Source: Thermoproteota archaeon
GTDB lineage: Archaea > Thermoproteota > EX4484-205 > JAAOZP01
Assembly: GCA_026414125.1 (NCBI GenBank)
Contig: JAOAJQ010000078.1
Span: 1-6,408, forward strand
Direction: 5' to 3'
Length of the DNA stretch: 6,408 nt
Positions within the stretch are counted from its first letter, which is position 1. Each line of letters opens with the position of its first letter. Shown here in pieces: positions 4,933 to 6,408 of this stretch. A program made the translations under genes and the position numbers. The notes beneath the pieces were generated by a model. That model saw nothing but the letters and a program-made list of their open reading frames with translations. It was not told the origin of the DNA and did not search any database.

Positions 4933-5994
4933 ATGAGCAGGATCAGGGTCGGTATAGTCGGTTGTGGCGGAATAGCAAGGGGAACTCATGTTCCATACTA
5001 TAAGAAGATAAGCGATGTTGAAGTCGTTGCTTGTGCTGACGTTGATATTAATGCTGCGAGAAGCCTAGCCGAGGATTTTAAAATATCTCGTTACTACACA
5101 GATTTCAATGACATGTTTGATAAGGAGGAGCTTGACGCGGTAAGCATCTGTACTCCAAACATGCTTCACAAGGACCCCACCGTCGCAGCTTTGAAGGCTG
5201 GTATGCATGTTTTAACTGAGAAGCCTATGGCTGGCAACCTGAAGGATGCGTTGGAGATGTATGAGACATCTCGGAAGACGGGCAAAATCCTTATCGTCGG
5301 CTTTCAGACTAGGTTTAGACCTGATTTAAACATGTTACGGAACATGGTTAACGATGGTGAACTCGGTGAAATCTACTATTCTAGGGCAATGGCTTTGAGA
5401 AGATGGGGCATACCTCCGAGAAAAACCTTCATAAGCAGGGCTCTTGCAGGGGCAGGCCCATTGTTCGACATAGGTTGCTATGCCGTTGACTTTACGATGT
5501 ACATTATGAACTTTCCTCGGCCTAAAACAGCCTTCGGAGTATTTTACACTAGGTTTGGAAACAATCCTGAAATGGCTAGGCGTGGCTGCTGGGGTGGAAC
5601 ATGGAGCCCAACGGAGTTTGAGGTTGAGGATAATGCTTTTGGCATGGTCAAGTTTAAGAATGGTTTCACAATGCTTCTTGAGACTAACTGGGCCTCGTTC
5701 ATAGATAAAGACAGGTTTAGCATTGAATTACTTGGTACGAGTGGCGGAGCCCAGCTGGACCCGTTCGAAATATACAAGGAGATTCAGGGTATAAGGGTGA
5801 CGATTAGGCCACAGGATCAGATGCCTAGTGTAGACATATATGAGATGAGAATCCGGAAGTTCATAGAGTCGGTTAAAGAAGGCAGGCCCCTTTTCTCTCC
5901 CGCCATCGAGGGGCTAAGAGTCCAAGCTATCCTCGAAGCAATATACAGGGCTGCGATAGAGGATAGGGAAATGCCTGTCGAATGGGACTTTTAA
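4933..5994 (+). CDS. Gfo/Idh/MocA family NAD(P)-dependent oxidoreductase
   Basis: A 353-residue cytosolic dehydrogenase, expected to oxidise a sugar, inositol or related polyol with NAD(P)+, or to work in reverse. The N-terminal Rossmann fold (about 1-125) starts with VGIVGCGGIARGTHVP (G10, G12, A15). CTPNMLH (73-79) and the hallmark EKP (E96, K97, P98, with K97 the catalytic lysine) follow. The C-terminal alpha/beta domain (about 128-353) carries GAGPLFDIGCYAVD (173-186), with D179 and Y183 where inositol dehydrogenases have Asp and His. Tyr at this place is typical of the glucose-fructose oxidoreductase and xylose dehydrogenase side of the family. The length is normal. ATG at 4933 fits both the Rossmann start and the TATA spacing. 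It is divergent from the MFS transporter, sharing a 100-base promoter region, which suggests the transporter may handle its substrate or product. The family is certain; the substrate is not known. Confidence 0.95.
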   Translation: MSRIRVGIVGCGGIARGTHVPYYKKISDVEVVACADVDINAARSLAEDFKISRYYTDFNDMFDKEELDAVSICTPNMLHKDPTVAALKAGMHVLTEKPMAGNLKDALEMYETSRKTGKILIVGFQTRFRPDLNMLRNMVNDGELGEIYYSRAMALRRWGIPPRKTFISRALAGAGPLFDIGCYAVDFTMYIMNFPRPKTAFGVFYTRFGNNPEMARRGCWGGTWSPTEFEVEDNAFGMVKFKNGFTMLLETNWASFIDKDRFSIELLGTSGGAQLDPFEIYKEIQGIRVTIRPQDQMPSVDIYEMRIRKFIESVKEGRPLFSPAIEGLRVQAILEAIYRAAIEDREMPVEWDF

Positions 5995-6021
5995 AACCAT
6001 TTCCTTAAGAAGAGAATCCTG

Positions 6022-6033
6022 TTTAAAAATTTT
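6022..6033. terminator. A/T tract between converging genes, possible two-way terminator
   Basis: TTTAAAAATTTT gives a T-run on each strand (TTTT on plus, TTTTT on minus) in the 117-base gap between the 3' ends of the dehydrogenase and the flavin oxidoreductase. A stronger plus-strand run of six T is at 6118-6123, just inside the 3' end of the opposite gene. No stable hairpin was seen. The rest of the gap shows no gene. Confidence 0.3.
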
Positions 6034-6111
6034 CGAGCTGGTCCACCATCAGAATGAAGTTTATCTGCGTACAATCGGAATAATGAGTTAACACTTTCTA
6101 CTTAGGGGATG

Positions 6112-6408
6112 TTACACTTTTTTAATCAAGTATTCCTTTATGGATTCCGCAGCAATCAAACCAGATTTTAAAGCTGGTCCTATTAGGGAGGGTCCTGATT
6201 CAACGTCTCCGGCTGCGAAAACACCCTTCCAACTTGTTCTCCTTTTATCGTCCACGATTATCCTGCCGTCATCGCCCACGCGTATCCTGCTCGAGTATTT
6301 CTTGAATGGCGGTGTAGAGACCCCTCCTGTCGCAACTATTACTGAATCCACTTCGAACATCCTTTCAGACCCAGGGACAGGTATGGGAGTAGGTCTCCCG
6401 CTTTTGTC
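6112..6408 (-). CDS. FAD-dependent NAD(P)H oxidoreductase (GltD-like), C-terminal part
   Basis: The frame is open from the right window edge to the stop at 6112, giving the last 98 residues of a larger protein whose N-terminal part is outside. The visible part begins DKSGRPTPIPVPGSERMFEVDSVIVATGG, the usual lead into the second nucleotide-binding ATG motif of this family. It ends with the FAD-contacting block GVFAAGDVESGPSLIGPALKSGLIAAESIKEYL, where the Asp of AAGD binds the ribityl chain. This pattern fits the pyridine nucleotide-disulphide oxidoreductase class II group typified by the glutamate synthase small subunit, the NADH-dependent ferredoxin:NADP oxidoreductase subunit and related electron-transfer proteins. 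Those full proteins carry two Rossmann domains and often iron-sulphur centres, none of which can be seen here. The Met at 6360 is internal and not a start. It converges on the dehydrogenase and has no evident link to the sugar genes. The exact family member cannot be decided. Confidence 0.85.
   Translation of the reverse strand, partial: DKSGRPTPIPVPGSERMFEVDSVIVATGGVSTPPFKKYSSRIRVGDDGRIIVDDKRRTSWKGVFAAGDVESGPSLIGPALKSGLIAAESIKEYLIKKV

Noticed and set aside
6112..6360. A complete 82-residue protein starting at the Met at 6360.
   Set aside because: The frame stays open to the window edge and the upstream codons encode the family's typical GRPTPIPVPGSE lead, so this is the tail of a larger oxidoreductase.

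Overview
The window looks like a piece of a thermophilic archaeal chromosome, probably from the crenarchaeal/TACK side. Four things support this. The first gene encodes a close relative of the Sulfolobus LacS-type family 1 beta-glycosidase. Several genes have a TATA-like box about 25 bases before the start codon and no Shine-Dalgarno, as in leaderless archaeal transcripts. The one clear ribosome binding site (GGTGAT) matches the archaeal 16S 3' end. Arginine is written mostly as AGG/AGA. The exact lineage cannot be named from sequence reading alone. No rRNA, tRNA, CRISPR array, insertion sequence or other mobile element is visible.

Layout, left to right: (1) the 5' 1520 bases of a GH1 beta-glycosidase gene on the minus strand, with the C-terminal end cut by the window edge; (2) on the same strand, upstream of it in the direction of transcription, an ACT-like + V4R two-domain putative sensor protein; (3) a 160-base divergent promoter region rich in short dyads and repeats; (4) an aldo/keto reductase on the plus strand; (5) a convergent MFS transporter on the minus strand; (6) a 100-base divergent promoter region with a candidate operator; (7) a Gfo/Idh/MocA-type NAD(P)-dependent dehydrogenase on the plus strand; (8) the C-terminal 98 residues of a flavin-dependent NAD(P)H oxidoreductase (GltD-like) on the minus strand, running off the right edge.

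Read together, the glycosidase, the transporter and the two carbonyl/sugar oxidoreductases suggest a small carbohydrate-use neighbourhood: import or release of sugars, then oxidation or reduction of them. The ACT-V4R protein next to the glycosidase is a candidate ligand sensor for it. This pathway reading is inference: nothing in the sequence fixes the substrate, and the genes are arranged as separate transcription units on alternating strands, not as one operon. No clearly unprecedented system was found. The most interesting material is the dense set of repeats in the two divergent promoter regions, the orphan sensor, and a hairpin predicted at the very 5' end of the apparently leaderless glycosidase mRNA.
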